Positions 1 to 7,567 of a stretch of 40,988 nucleotides of DNA are shown one piece after another (position 1 is the stretch's first letter; each line of letters starts with the position of its first letter). Source of the DNA: Acetobacteraceae bacterium (lineage in GTDB: Bacteria > Pseudomonadota > Alphaproteobacteria > Acetobacterales > Acetobacteraceae); assembly GCA_027483995.1 (NCBI GenBank), contig JAIXTK010000329.1, forward strand, positions 1 to 40,988, in the 5' to 3' direction. The position numbers were made by a program, and so were the translations under genes. The notes under the pieces were generated by a model. It worked only from the letters and a program-made list of their open reading frames with translations, was not told where the DNA came from and ran no database searches.

Positions 1-2
1 AC

Positions 3-245
3 CGGGAGACGATCACGGACCTGGTGGTGATGGTGGACGCAACGGGGACGCGGGCTGCGGCGGAGTTCGTGGTGCACGGGACCTATATCGCCACCGATCC
101 CGGGGTGCCGAAGGGGACGCCTGGGGCCTCGGGGCAGAGCTATACGTTGCCGGCGGGGGCGTTCTTTACGCTGCGCGAGGGGCGGGTGGCGCGGATTTCG
201 AACCACTACAATCTCGGGGATTGGGTTCGGCAGGTGGGTGGGTAG
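3..245 (+). CDS. Ketosteroid isomerase-related NTF2-like protein (C-terminal part)
   Basis: The frame is open from base 3 to a TAG at 243-245, so the 5' end lies outside the window. About 80 residues are visible. The pattern AGAFFTLREGRVARISNHYNL followed by DWVRQV at the C-terminus is typical of the conserved ketosteroid isomerase-related proteins, small (about 130-140 aa) single-domain members of the NTF2/SnoaL fold. These form a cone with a hydrophobic pocket; most members have no proven reaction. The in-frame GTG at 24 is probably not the real start, because residues upstream of it (RETITDLV) also fit the fold. The substrate cannot be inferred from this fragment. Confidence 0.7.
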   Translation, partial: RETITDLVVMVDATGTRAAAEFVVHGTYIATDPGVPKGTPGASGQSYTLPAGAFFTLREGRVARISNHYNLGDWVRQVGG

Positions 246-294
246 CCGCGCGCTGGGGCTATCGCGGGCGGGCGCTGCGGTGTGAGGCGCGCGC

Positions 295-1011
295 CTATCG
301 CTCGGCGACGGTGTGGGGAGCGGCCGGCGGGTCGGTGACGCGGGCGCGGCAGAGGGGGGATTGGAGGCAGAGGGCGGCCAGGGCGTTCCAGCCGGCGTCC
401 GCCCAGGCGGCGGGGGAGAGGGGGGTGCTGGCGGCGAGGGTGGTGGCGGCCTCGATTGCGTCCGTGGCGGTTTCCAGGGCGGCGGTGGCGAGGCGCTGGG
501 CGGCGGTGGTGGCGGTTTCGAGGCCTGCTGCGGCGGTGGCAATGGTGGCTTCGGCGGCGCTGGCGAGGGCGGGGGCGAGGGTTTCAGTGATCGCGGATTG
601 GGTGGCGCGAGTGGCGGTGGCGACGCTGTCCAGGCCCGTGCTGGCCGCCTCGGCGGTGTATCGGCCGATATGGAGGACGACGGGGGCGGTGCGGTCCATC
701 ATGTAGAGGACGCTGGGGGTGAGGGCTTCGCCCACGGTGCAGAAGCTGGCGAAGACGACGCCGACGACGCCGATGGCCAGGACGGCGGAGTTGGCGGGGG
801 TGACGATGCCGCCGGAGACGAGGTTGACGAGGTTTTCCGGGCCGAAGCTGATGGCGGCCAGGGTGCCGCCGGTGCCGGTGGCGAGGCAGCCGAAGGATTT
901 CATCACTTCCATGGACGGCTCGGGGTCCGTGGCGGCGGATTGGGCGTGCGTGGGGAGGGCGGGCAGGAGCAGGGCCGCGGAGAGGAGGGCGGCGCGGACC
1001 AATCGGGGCAT
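295..1011 (-). CDS. Secreted or membrane-anchored Ala/Thr-rich protein of unknown function
   Basis: I do not recognise a family. The 238-residue product begins MPRLVRAALLSAALLLPALP and ends its leader at THA, a good Sec signal peptide. A glycine- and valine-rich hydrophobic stretch follows at about residues 48-105 (probably two membrane passes or a hairpin). Residues 118-195 are a long, Ala- and Thr-rich, apparently amphipathic helix with recurring E-T-A-T and A-A-T units; there are paired cysteines near 215 and 221. Start choice: ATG at 1011 has an AGG about nine bases upstream; an ATG at 1020 would add three residues. The frame stays open much further upstream, but that part runs antisense over the neighbouring hydrolase gene and reads as low-complexity Pro/Ser. 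Confidence 0.6.
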   Translation of the reverse strand: MPRLVRAALLSAALLLPALPTHAQSAATDPEPSMEVMKSFGCLATGTGGTLAAISFGPENLVNLVSGGIVTPANSAVLAIGVVGVVFASFCTVGEALTPSVLYMMDRTAPVVLHIGRYTAEAASTGLDSVATATRATQSAITETLAPALASAAEATIATAAAGLETATTAAQRLATAALETATDAIEAATTLAASTPLSPAAWADAGWNALAALCLQSPLCRARVTDPPAAPHTVAER

Positions 1012-1123
1012 TCTGACCATCCTGGCGACGTGGAGCGATGCCGGGCGGTGGGGGTTCTTGCCCCCCTCGTGCCCAGCACCCGACTGCTCCTTATGAGGCA
1101 GGTCGCTGAAGGACGGCTTAACG

Positions 1124-2131
1124 CTACGTGGCGAGGGCCTCGCGCACCGCGGCTTTGAGGAAGGCGAAGTCGGCGGGGATGACGGAGGGGTTGGGGTTGC
1201 CGGCGCGGTGGCCCCAGATGCTGGGGATGGGCTTGAGGACGCCGTTGCGCAGGAAGGGGAGTTCGGCGGCGTTGTCGGCGACGCGGAAGTAGAGGTCGGT
1301 TTCGCTGGGGAGGAGGACCATGCGGGCCTTGATGGCGCCCAGGGCGGTGGGGAGATCACCGCCATCGGCGATGTCGCCGTGGTACCAGGTCATGAGCTGG
1401 GCGTAGAGGTTGGCGGCAGGGCGGGCGCCCATGCGCTCGGTCCAGTCGGTGCGCAGGTAGGTGTCGAGGTCGGGCGCGCCGAGGGCGGTCATGTGCAGGT
1501 TGGCGCGGTAGAAATCCTGGCTGAGGGCCCAGCCGGCGTAGATGTGGGCGAAGGCTTTCTTGGCGAGGGCGGGCTCGGCGCTGAACTTGCCGTCGCCGGC
1601 GTATTCCGCGGCGGATTCGAGGGTGCGGAGCAGGCCGGAGTGGAAGACCTTGTTGTGGACCGAGGTGCGGGCGGTGCCGCAGACGACGAAGGCGCGGTCG
1701 ACGGCATCCGGGTGCAGGGCGGCCCAGTGGTAGGCCTGCTGGGCGCCCATGGAGAAGCCGTAGACGGCAGCGAGGCGGGTGATGCCGAAGATATCGAAGA
1801 GCAGGCGGCGCTGGGCTTCGATGAGGTCGGCGTAGGTGACCAGGCTGGGCCAGTTCGGCGTGGTGGCGGCCGAGGAGGCGAGACCGTTGCTGAACATGTT
1901 GGGGATGACGATGAACCAGCGGGTCGGGTCCAGGATTCCGTCGGGCCCGATGAGGAATTCCATATCGGGGTGGGAGGCGCCGTAGGAGCAGGGGTAGAGG
2001 ATGACGTTGCTTTTGTCGGCGTTCAGGGTGCCGTGGGTTTTGTAGGGGATCGTGCAATTCTCGATCACGCCGCCCTTCTGCACCGGAAAGTTGCCGAGGA
2101 CGAAGGTGCCTTGGGCCTGGGGCCAGCTCAT
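1124..2131 (-). CDS. Alpha/beta hydrolase of the MetX (homoserine O-acetyltransferase-like) superfamily
   Basis: A 335-residue cytoplasmic alpha/beta hydrolase. The nucleophile elbow GFSMGAQQ puts Ser at about residue 127. The expected acid (Asp279 in SETDLYF) and base (His308 in WGHRAGNP) follow in the right order, so the triad looks intact. The N-terminus (IPYKTHGTLN, then NVILYPCSYG) matches MetX-like proteins, in which an acyl group passes from CoA to an alcohol. Many members near PHA or accessory genes lack the residues needed for homoserine, so true MetX activity is not implied. The gene lies downstream of phaR on the same strand, separated by about 65 bases carrying a hairpin repeat, so read-through from phaR is possible. 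Start ATG at 2131. Confidence 0.8.
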   Translation of the reverse strand: MSWPQAQGTFVLGNFPVQKGGVIENCTIPYKTHGTLNADKSNVILYPCSYGASHPDMEFLIGPDGILDPTRWFIVIPNMFSNGLASSAATTPNWPSLVTYADLIEAQRRLLFDIFGITRLAAVYGFSMGAQQAYHWAALHPDAVDRAFVVCGTARTSVHNKVFHSGLLRTLESAAEYAGDGKFSAEPALAKKAFAHIYAGWALSQDFYRANLHMTALGAPDLDTYLRTDWTERMGARPAANLYAQLMTWYHGDIADGGDLPTALGAIKARMVLLPSETDLYFRVADNAAELPFLRNGVLKPIPSIWGHRAGNPNPSVIPADFAFLKAAVREALAT

Positions 2132-2156
2132 GAATCGGGATTCCAGCGAAAAGGAG

Positions 2157-2193
2157 AAAAGTCTTTTTGCTTCTTTTTCTTCAGAAAAAGAAG
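2157..2193 (-). repeat. Hairpin repeat copy A (C-type), 3' of phaR
   Basis: Read on the minus strand, this is the 10-bp stem CTTCTTTTTC / GAAAAAGAAG (2184-2193 with 2170-2179) around a TGAA tetraloop, followed by CAAAAAGACTTTT. It starts four bases after the phaR stop codon. It belongs to a five-copy family in this window, all placed 3' of a gene in the same orientation. It may act as a terminator or 3'-end stabiliser, but the hairpin is followed first by an A-run, not a T-run. Confidence 0.75.
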
Positions 2194-2196
2194 ATT

Positions 2197-2817
2197 CTAT
2201 TCTTTCTTGCCCGCGAGCCGCGCCTCGGCCAGCTGCTTGCGGAGCAGATCGACTTCCCGGCGCAGGGCGGCGATTTCCTCTTCCTGCGGGGAGGCGGGGG
2301 CGCGGGGGGCTTCGGGTTCGCCGGGCAGGAAGGGGGAGAAGAGCGACATGGCGCGTTCCATCATCGCCATGTTCTGGCGGCCGACTTCCTGCAGGCTGGG
2401 CGGGATGAAGGTGCCCATGGTGGATTCGACGGCGCGGCGCATCTGGTCCTGCTGGACGGCGAAGGCGCCCATGGCCTGTTCCAGGTATTTCGGCACCACG
2501 GATTGCATGGAGTTGCCGTAGAAGCCGATCAGCTGGCGCAGGAAGCCGGTGGGCAGCATGGCGCGGCCCTTGTTTTCCTCTTCCACGATGATCTGGGTGA
2601 GGACGGAGCGGGTGATGTCTTCGCCGGTTTTCGCGTCGTACACCACGAAATCGCGGCCGAGGCGGACCATTTCGGCGAGCGAATCCAGCGTGATGTAGCT
2701 GGAGCTTTCGGTGTTGTAGAGGCGTCGGTTGGCGTATTTCTTGACGACGACCGGTGCCGCGTCGCCGGGCTTGGCGTCGGTGTGGCGAGCGTCCTCGAGT
2801 GGCGCTGATTGCGACAT
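2197..2817 (-). CDS. phaR: PhaR, polyhydroxyalkanoate synthesis repressor
   Basis: A 206-residue DNA-binding repressor. Residues about 24-85 hold the PHB/PHA accumulation regulator DNA-binding domain, with the signature KKYANRRLYNTESSSYITL and the segment DFVVYDAKTGEDITRSVLTQII. Residues about 90-155 are the PHB accumulation regulatory domain (FLRQLIGFYGNSMQSVVP, YLEQAMGAFA). Residues 178-203 form a charged coiled coil. PhaR proteins bind nascent PHB granules and release their DNA targets (phasin, synthase and phaR genes) when polymer is present. Start ATG at 2817 is preceded by a G-rich ribosome-binding site; longer open sequence upstream is antisense noise. It is divergent from the PhaE/PhaC-like pair and shares a 134-base promoter region with it. 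Confidence 0.95.
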   Translation of the reverse strand: MSQSAPLEDARHTDAKPGDAAPVVVKKYANRRLYNTESSSYITLDSLAEMVRLGRDFVVYDAKTGEDITRSVLTQIIVEEENKGRAMLPTGFLRQLIGFYGNSMQSVVPKYLEQAMGAFAVQQDQMRRAVESTMGTFIPPSLQEVGRQNMAMMERAMSLFSPFLPGEPEAPRAPASPQEEEIAALRREVDLLRKQLAEARLAGKKE

Positions 2818-2853
2818 CCTGCCCCCTTGCTGCCCCGGGTGGGGTTTTGTGCG

Positions 2854-2867
2854 GTGCAATGTAGCAC
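2854..2867. promoter_or_regulatory. Candidate operator between phaR and the PhaE/PhaC-like genes
   Basis: A small inverted repeat GTGC-AATGTA-GCAC lies near the middle of the 134-base divergent region. PhaR repressors in alphaproteobacteria are known to bind TGC-rich sites in such regions and to repress themselves, so this is the most likely place for PhaR to act. The short arms make chance occurrence quite possible in DNA of this composition. Confidence 0.25.
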
Positions 2868-2951
2868 GGGTGTTCGCGGGATTGAAATCTTGCGCGTGGT
2901 TTCCGCCGAATGGGCGTGTGGGTATGCTGCGCCGCGGAGGGGCGATGCGGG

Positions 2952-3296
2952 ATGACGGGTGGGCCGGAGGATGCGGGAGAGGGGGCGGTGCGGGGCGACC
3001 CGGCCGCGCTGATGCGCGACTGGCTGACGCTGATGCAGACGGAGTTGGCGGGGTTGGCGACGGACCGGGAGGCGCTGGAGACCTGGCAGGCGCTCGCGGG
3101 GGTGTGGGCGCGGGGGCTCGGTCCGCATGATCCGGCGGGGTCCGCGGCCGTTGCTGCTGCACCTGCTGCTGGCGGGGATGCCCCAGGGAGAGATGGGGTG
3201 GTTGCCGCCCTTCTGGAGCGGATCGATGCCCTGGAGCGGCGGGTGGCCGAGCTGGAGCAGCGTGGCCGGCGGCCAAAGCGGGGTGGCGCCGGCTGA
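2952..3296 (+). CDS. Short PhaE-like accessory protein of a PHA synthase
   Basis: A 114-residue protein whose stop overlaps the start of the PhaC-like gene. The N-terminal half (MRDWLTLMQTELAGLATDREALETWQ) is helical and resembles the W- and L-rich helix seen in PhaE and phasin-like subunits. A Pro/Ala/Gly linker follows at about 58-80. The C-terminus (ALLERIDALERRVAELEQR, about 84-103) is a clear coiled coil of the kind found at the end of PhaE proteins. Known PhaE subunits of class III synthases are about 350 residues, so this is less than a third of that length. The assignment is an inference from the overlap with the synthase gene, the coiled coil and the position. ATG at 2952 is preceded by GGAGGGGCG a dozen bases upstream. 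Confidence 0.55.
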   Translation: MTGGPEDAGEGAVRGDPAALMRDWLTLMQTELAGLATDREALETWQALAGVWARGLGPHDPAGSAAVAAAPAAGGDAPGRDGVVAALLERIDALERRVAELEQRGRRPKRGGAG

Positions 3297-4269
3297 GCTG
3301 ATTGCGGGGGTGGCGGCGTATCGGCGGCATAAGTGGCGGCGGGAGATGGCGGAGCCGGCGGTGATGTGGGCGGAGGGCGGCTCGCGGCTGCTGGATTACG
3401 GGGGGGACGGGCCGCCTGTGCTGTTCGTGCCGAGCCTGGTGAACCGGGCGTATGTGCTCGATCTCGTTGAGGGGCGGTCGATGCTGCGGTTCCTCGCGGA
3501 GCAGCGGCGGGTGCTGTTGCTGGATTGGGGGTGGCCGGGGGAGGCGGAGCTTGGGTTCACACTGACCGACTATGCGGCCGGGCGGCTGGTGCGAGCGCTG
3601 GTGGCGGTGGGGGCGGCGGTGGGGGCGCCGGTGGTGCTGGTGGGGTATTGCATGGGCGGGTTGCTGGCGCTGGCGGCGGCGCAGATGCGGCCGGAGCTGG
3701 TGCGCGGGCTGGGGTTGCTGGCGGTGCCGTGGGATTTCCATGCGGCGGATGGGGCTGCGGCGCGGGGGCTGGGGCAGCTGGTGCCGTTGCTGGAGCCGCT
3801 GATGGCGTTGACGCAGCGGCTGCCGATCGACGCGATCCAGACGCTGTTCGCGATGATGGATCCCGGCGGGATCGCGGCGAAGTATGCGGGGTTCGCGCGG
3901 GTGGACCAAGGCAGCGCGCGGGCGCGGCAGTTCGTGGCGATCGAGGACTGGCTGAACGATGGTGTGCCGCTGGCCGCCGCGGTGGCGCGGGAGTGCCTGG
4001 GCGGGTGGTATGGCGAGAATACGCCGGCGCGGGGGCTTTGGCGGGTGGCGGGGGAGGTGGTGGATCCGCGGCGCGTGCGGGTGCCGGCCTTCGTGGCGGT
4101 GCCGGGGCGGGACCGGATCGTGCCGTCGGAAAGCGCGCTGCCGCTGGCTGGCCTGATCGACGGCGCGGTGCTGCACCAGCCGGCGGCGGGGCATGTGGGG
4201 ATGGTGGCAGGCGCCAGTGCGGAGCGGGTGCTGTGGGCGCCCTTGCAGGACTGGATTGCTGCGCTTTGA
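3262..4269 (+). CDS. Class III-like poly(3-hydroxyalkanoate) synthase (PhaC family)
   Basis: A 335-residue alpha/beta hydrolase of the PhaC family. The lipase-like box is G-Y-C-M-G-G, with the synthase nucleophile Cys130 in place of serine. Asp284 (PGRDRIVP) and His311 (AGHVGM) complete the triad. The segment PPVLFVPSLVNRAYVLDL and the LLLDWGWPGEAE region also match PhaC. The reaction is transfer of 3-hydroxyacyl-CoA units to the growing polymer chain on the granule surface. The length fits PhaC of class III (about 355 aa), not class I (about 590 aa). Start: GTG at 3262 has GGAG at a good distance and gives a 35-base overlap with the PhaE-like gene; GTG at 3283 is the alternative. The open frame back to 3127 is out-of-phase reading of the PhaE-like gene. 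Confidence 0.8.
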   Translation: MAGGQSGVAPAELIAGVAAYRRHKWRREMAEPAVMWAEGGSRLLDYGGDGPPVLFVPSLVNRAYVLDLVEGRSMLRFLAEQRRVLLLDWGWPGEAELGFTLTDYAAGRLVRALVAVGAAVGAPVVLVGYCMGGLLALAAAQMRPELVRGLGLLAVPWDFHAADGAAARGLGQLVPLLEPLMALTQRLPIDAIQTLFAMMDPGGIAAKYAGFARVDQGSARARQFVAIEDWLNDGVPLAAAVARECLGGWYGENTPARGLWRVAGEVVDPRRVRVPAFVAVPGRDRIVPSESALPLAGLIDGAVLHQPAAGHVGMVAGASAERVLWAPLQDWIAAL

Positions 4270-4334
4270 TCCCGTTGTGCGGCGCGGTAAGATAGGGGCA
4301 AACGCGGAAACATCCGCCGCAGGAGAACGCCATC

Positions 4335-5507
4335 ATGGACGACATCGTCATCGTCTCGGCCGCGCGTACGCCGGTTGGGAGCTTCAACGGGGCCTTCGGC
4401 AGCGTGCCGGCGCATGTGCTGGGCACGGCGGCGTTGCAGGCGGCGCTTTCGCGCGCCGGGCTGGAGCCGGGCGAGGTGGACGAGGTGATCCTGGGCCAGG
4501 TGCTGACGGCGAACCAGGGGCAGAACCCGGCGCGCCAGGCGGCGCGGGCGGCGGGGATTGCGGACACGGCGACGGCGTTCGGGATCAACCAGGTGTGCGG
4601 CTCTGGCCTGCGCGCCGTGGCGCTGGCCGCACAGCAGGTGCGCACCGGCGAGAGCGCGATCGTGGTGGCCGGCGGGCAGGAGAGCATGAGCCAGAGCCAG
4701 CACGGCACCTATCTGCGCGCGGGCGCCAAGATGGGCGACATGCAGCTGGTGGATACGATGATCAAGGACGGGCTGTGGGGTGCCTTCTTTGGCTACCACA
4801 TGGGCAACACGGCCGAGAACGTGGCCCGCGCCTACCAGATCACCCGCGAGGAGCAGGACGAGTTCGCGCTGGGCAGCCAGCAGAAGGCCTCCGCCGCGCA
4901 GAAGGCCGGGCGGTTCAAGGACGAGATCGCGGCGGTGACGGTGAAGGGCCGGCGCGGCGATACCGTGGTGGAGAACGACGAATACATCCGCCACGATTCC
5001 AGCATCGAGGGCATGGCCAAGCTGCGGCCGGCTTTCACCAAGGACGGCACCGTGACCGCCGGCAATGCCAGCGGGATCAATGACGGCGCCTCGGCGTTGG
5101 TGGTGATGTCGGGCGCGGAAGCCGCGCGCCGGGGGCTGACGCCGCTGGCGCGGATCGCCAGCTTCGCCACCGCGGGCGTGGACCCTTCCGTGATGGGCAC
5201 GGGGCCGATCCCTTCGAGCCGCAAGGCGTTGCAGCGGGCGGGTTGGGGCATTGGCGACCTTGACCTGATCGAGGCGAACGAGGCCTTCGCGGCGCAGGCC
5301 TGCGCGGTGAACAAGGACATGGGCTGGGATACCAGCCGCGTGAACGTGAACGGCGGGGCGATTGCGATCGGGCATCCGATCGGGGCTTCCGGTGCGCGCG
5401 TGCTGGTGACGCTGCTGCACGAGATGCAGAAGCGGGACGCCAAGAAGGGCCTGGCGACGCTGTGCATCGGCGGCGGGATGGGCGTGGCGATGTGCCTGGA
5501 GAGGTAA
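4335..5507 (+). CDS. phaA: Acetyl-CoA C-acetyltransferase (beta-ketothiolase)
   Basis: A 390-residue cytoplasmic thiolase that condenses two acetyl-CoA to acetoacetyl-CoA, the first step of PHB synthesis, or cleaves it during catabolism. The acyl-accepting Cys88 is in NQVCGSGLR; His347 (GHPIGASG) and Cys377 (LCIGGGMG) complete the active site. Length and sequence are typical of the PhaA/AtoB biosynthetic thiolases. AGGAGA lies eight bases before the ATG, and a small hairpin (GCGGA-AACA-TCCGC, 4304-4317) lies just upstream of it in the 65-base gap after the PhaC-like gene. No acetoacetyl-CoA reductase (phaB) follows here, so the pathway must be completed elsewhere in the genome. Confidence 0.95.
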   Translation: MDDIVIVSAARTPVGSFNGAFGSVPAHVLGTAALQAALSRAGLEPGEVDEVILGQVLTANQGQNPARQAARAAGIADTATAFGINQVCGSGLRAVALAAQQVRTGESAIVVAGGQESMSQSQHGTYLRAGAKMGDMQLVDTMIKDGLWGAFFGYHMGNTAENVARAYQITREEQDEFALGSQQKASAAQKAGRFKDEIAAVTVKGRRGDTVVENDEYIRHDSSIEGMAKLRPAFTKDGTVTAGNASGINDGASALVVMSGAEAARRGLTPLARIASFATAGVDPSVMGTGPIPSSRKALQRAGWGIGDLDLIEANEAFAAQACAVNKDMGWDTSRVNVNGGAIAIGHPIGASGARVLVTLLHEMQKRDAKKGLATLCIGGGMGVAMCLER

Positions 5508-5511
5508 GAGT

Positions 5512-5552
5512 CTTCTTTTTTCTGAAGAAAAAAGAAGCAAAAAAGACTTTTT
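5512..5552 (+). repeat. Hairpin repeat copy B (C-type), 3' of phaA
   Basis: An 11-bp stem CTTCTTTTTTC (5512-5522) / GAAAAAAGAAG (5527-5537) around TGAA, then CAAAAAAGACTTTTT. It starts five bases after the phaA stop and has the same orientation as phaA. It is the same element as copy A with one extra T/A pair in the stem. Confidence 0.75.
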
Positions 5553-5568
5553 CCGTTTGATACGAAAG

Positions 5569-5598
5569 CGCCGTGGCCAGGTTGGCCACGGCGGTTTT
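5569..5598 (+). terminator. Rho-independent terminator of the pha operon
   Basis: A perfect 11-bp stem CGCCGTGGCCA (5569-5579) / TGGCCACGGCG (5583-5593) with loop GGT, followed by GTTTTG. It is flanked by GATACGAAA (5559-5567) and TTTTGTTTG (5595-5603), the same flanks as the terminator at 32480-32525, although the stems differ. Confidence 0.85.
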
Positions 5599-5612
5599 GT
5601 TTGCAAAATCAG

Positions 5613-5647
5613 AAAAGTTTTTTGGTTCTTTTTTTCAAAAAAGAACC
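5613..5647 (-). repeat. Hairpin repeat copy C (G-type), 3' of aapP
   Basis: Read on the minus strand: GGTTCTTTTTTG followed by the matching A-rich arm ending GAACC (5624-5647), then AAAAAACTTTT. It lies ten bases beyond the aapP stop in the same orientation as aapP. Compared with copies A and B, C and G exchange in both arms so pairing is kept (CTTC/GAAG against GGTTC/GAACC). Confidence 0.75.
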
Positions 5648-5657
5648 GCTTGTTTGT

Positions 5658-6410
5658 TTAGTGCCCGCGCAGGATCTGGCTGAGGAACAGCTTCAGGCGG
5701 TCGGTCTGGGGGGATTCGAACATCTCATGCGGGGTGCCGCTTTCCACCACTTCGCCGCGATCCATGAACACCACGCGGTCGGCGACCTGGCGGGCGAAGC
5801 CCATTTCGTGGGTGACGCAGACCATGGTCATGCCGCTGTCGGCGAGTTCGATCATGGTATCCAGCACTTCCTTGATCATTTCCGGGTCGAGCGCGCTGGT
5901 CGGCTCATCGAACAGCATGATCTTGGGGCGCATGCACAGGGCGCGGGCGATGGCGACGCGCTGCTGCTGGCCGCCGGAGAGCTGGCCGGGGTATTTCTTG
6001 GCCTGCTCCGGGATCTTCACGCGGGTGAGGAATTCCATCGCCAGCGCCTCGGCCTCGGCCTTGGGCATCTTGCGGACCCAGATCGGCGCCAGGGTGCAGT
6101 TCTCGAGGATGGTGAGGTGCGGGAAGAGGTTGAAGCTCTGGAACACCATGCCGACTTCGCTGCGGATGGTGTCGAGCGCGCGGGTATCGTCGGTCAGTTC
6201 GGTGCCGTCGACCAGGATGCGGCCTTCCTGATGCACTTCCAGGCGGTTGATGCAGCGGATGAGGGTGGATTTGCCGGAGCCGGAGGGGCCGCAGACGACC
6301 ACCTTTTCCCCGGTGGCGACTTCCAGCGACACGTCGCGCAGGACGTGGAGCTGGCCGAACCACTTGTTCACCTTGTCCAGCTGGATGGCGGGCTGTGTTC
6401 CGTTGCTCAT
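5658..6410 (-). CDS. aapP: General L-amino acid ABC transporter, ATP-binding subunit
   Basis: A 250-residue ATPase of the polar amino-acid uptake family. It has Walker [10 protein letters not shown] (41-49), the Q-loop [11 protein letters not shown], the signature LSGGQQQR, Walker [13 protein letters not shown] and the H-loop CVTHEMGFA. It powers import of L-amino acids through AapQ/AapM from the periplasmic binding protein AapJ. It is the last gene of a minus-strand operon in the classic order J-Q-M-P; 13 bases separate it from aapM. The alternative name BztD applies to the same family in Rhodobacter. No feature is missing. Confidence 0.95.
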   Translation of the reverse strand: MSNGTQPAIQLDKVNKWFGQLHVLRDVSLEVATGEKVVVCGPSGSGKSTLIRCINRLEVHQEGRILVDGTELTDDTRALDTIRSEVGMVFQSFNLFPHLTILENCTLAPIWVRKMPKAEAEALAMEFLTRVKIPEQAKKYPGQLSGGQQQRVAIARALCMRPKIMLFDEPTSALDPEMIKEVLDTMIELADSGMTMVCVTHEMGFARQVADRVVFMDRGEVVESGTPHEMFESPQTDRLKLFLSQILRGH

Positions 6411-6423
6411 GTTGTCGTTTCCT

Positions 6424-7563
6424 TCAGCGCCGCACGGACTTGGAGAATTCCCGCTCCAGGCTCTGGCTGTAGCGCGCCATCGAGAAGCAGAAGCAGAAAT
6501 AGATGAGGCCCAGCATGATGTAGACCTCGGTGGAGAAGGCCTGCCAGATCGGGTCGGTGACCGCGACCTTGCCGGAGGTGAGCAGGTCGAAGATGCCGAT
6601 GATGAGCACCAGCGAGGTGTCCTTGAAGAAGCCGATGAAGGTGTTCACCAGCGGCGGGATCACCAGGCGCAGGGCCTGCGGCAGGATGATCAGGCCCATC
6701 TTCTTCCAGTAGGACAGGCCGAGCGCGTCGGCGGCTTCGTACTGGCCCTTGGGCAGGGCTTGCAGGCCGCCACGGATGACCTCTGCCAGGTAGACGGCGG
6801 CGAACAGGATGATGGCGATCTGGGCGCGCAACAGCTTGTCCGGGTTGAGGCCGACCGGCATGAACAGGGGGAACATCACGCTGGCCATGAACAGCAGGGA
6901 GATCATCGGCACGCCGCGGATCACCTCGATGTAGATGACGCAGATCAGCTTGACCGCGGGCAGGTTGGTGGCGCGGCGGCCGAGGGCGACCAGCACGGCG
7001 ATGGGGAAGGCGCAGGCGAGGCCGAAGGTGGAGAGGATGAGGGTGATGGGCAGGCCGCCCCACTCATCCTGGGCGACATAGCGCAGGCCGAACACGCCGC
7101 CCCACATCAGGGTGAAGATGGCGACGAGCACGGCCACCCAGATCAGCGCCAGCACCGGGCGCCAGAAGCGGCGCATGGCGGAGACGACGAACAGGCCGAG
7201 GAACAGCACCAGCACGATGGCGGCGCGCCAATGCTCCTCATACGGGTAGCGGCCGAAGAGGATGAAGCGGTACTTGTCCCAGATGACGGCCCAGCAGGCG
7301 CCTTCGCCCTTGGCCTGGCGGCAGGCATCGGGGTTCAGCTTGCCGGTGGCCGGGTCCATCGGGACGGTCCAGACCGACTTCAGGAACGCCCAGTCGATCA
7401 GGCCGACGGTGAACTTGATGAGGAAATAGGCCAGCGCGAGGGTGACGAGGCTGGACCAGACGGAGCTGAACAGGTTGGCCCGCATCCAGGCGACCGGGCC
7501 GGCCACCAGCATGGGCGGTTGGGCGCGGTCGGCGACCGAGGCGTGGGTGGTGGTGGTGGCCAT
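6424..7563 (-). CDS. aapM: General L-amino acid ABC transporter, permease subunit M
   Basis: A 379-residue inner-membrane permease. A long N-terminal section with two or three membrane segments (about 20-160) precedes the standard His/Glu/Gln-type permease core. The core contains [31 protein letters not shown] and the EAA loop [22 protein letters not shown], which docks on AapP. The insert around residues 70-90, with two Cys ([11 protein letters not shown]), is periplasmic in the usual topology and is typical of AapM/BztC. It forms a heterodimer with AapQ. It follows aapQ by only four bases, so the two are probably translationally coupled. The C-terminus is [18 protein letters not shown]. Confidence 0.95.
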   Translation of the reverse strand: MATTTTHASVADRAQPPMLVAGPVAWMRANLFSSVWSSLVTLALAYFLIKFTVGLIDWAFLKSVWTVPMDPATGKLNPDACRQAKGEGACWAVIWDKYRFILFGRYPYEEHWRAAIVLVLFLGLFVVSAMRRFWRPVLALIWVAVLVAIFTLMWGGVFGLRYVAQDEWGGLPITLILSTFGLACAFPIAVLVALGRRATNLPAVKLICVIYIEVIRGVPMISLLFMASVMFPLFMPVGLNPDKLLRAQIAIILFAAVYLAEVIRGGLQALPKGQYEAADALGLSYWKKMGLIILPQALRLVIPPLVNTFIGFFKDTSLVLIIGIFDLLTSGKVAVTDPIWQAFSTEVYIMLGLIYFCFCFSMARYSQSLEREFSKSVRR

Positions 7564-7567
7564 CGGA

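Noticed and set aside
1050-1065. GGGGG-TTCTTG-CCCCC hairpin upstream of the Ala/Thr-rich gene as a terminator or riboswitch
   Set aside because: Five pairs with no T-run; the hairpin is 49-64 bases after the hydrolase-side boundary and has no conserved neighbours to support a function.
1208-2521. A 437-codon plus-strand frame over the hydrolase and phaR
   Set aside because: Gly/Glu/Val/Asp-rich antisense reading that crosses two real genes and the hairpin between them.
2197-4194. A 665-codon open frame on the minus strand covering phaR and the synthase region
   Set aside because: Only its last 206 codons (phaR) look like protein; the rest is Arg/Pro/His-rich antisense of the PhaE/PhaC-like genes, normal in DNA of this GC content.
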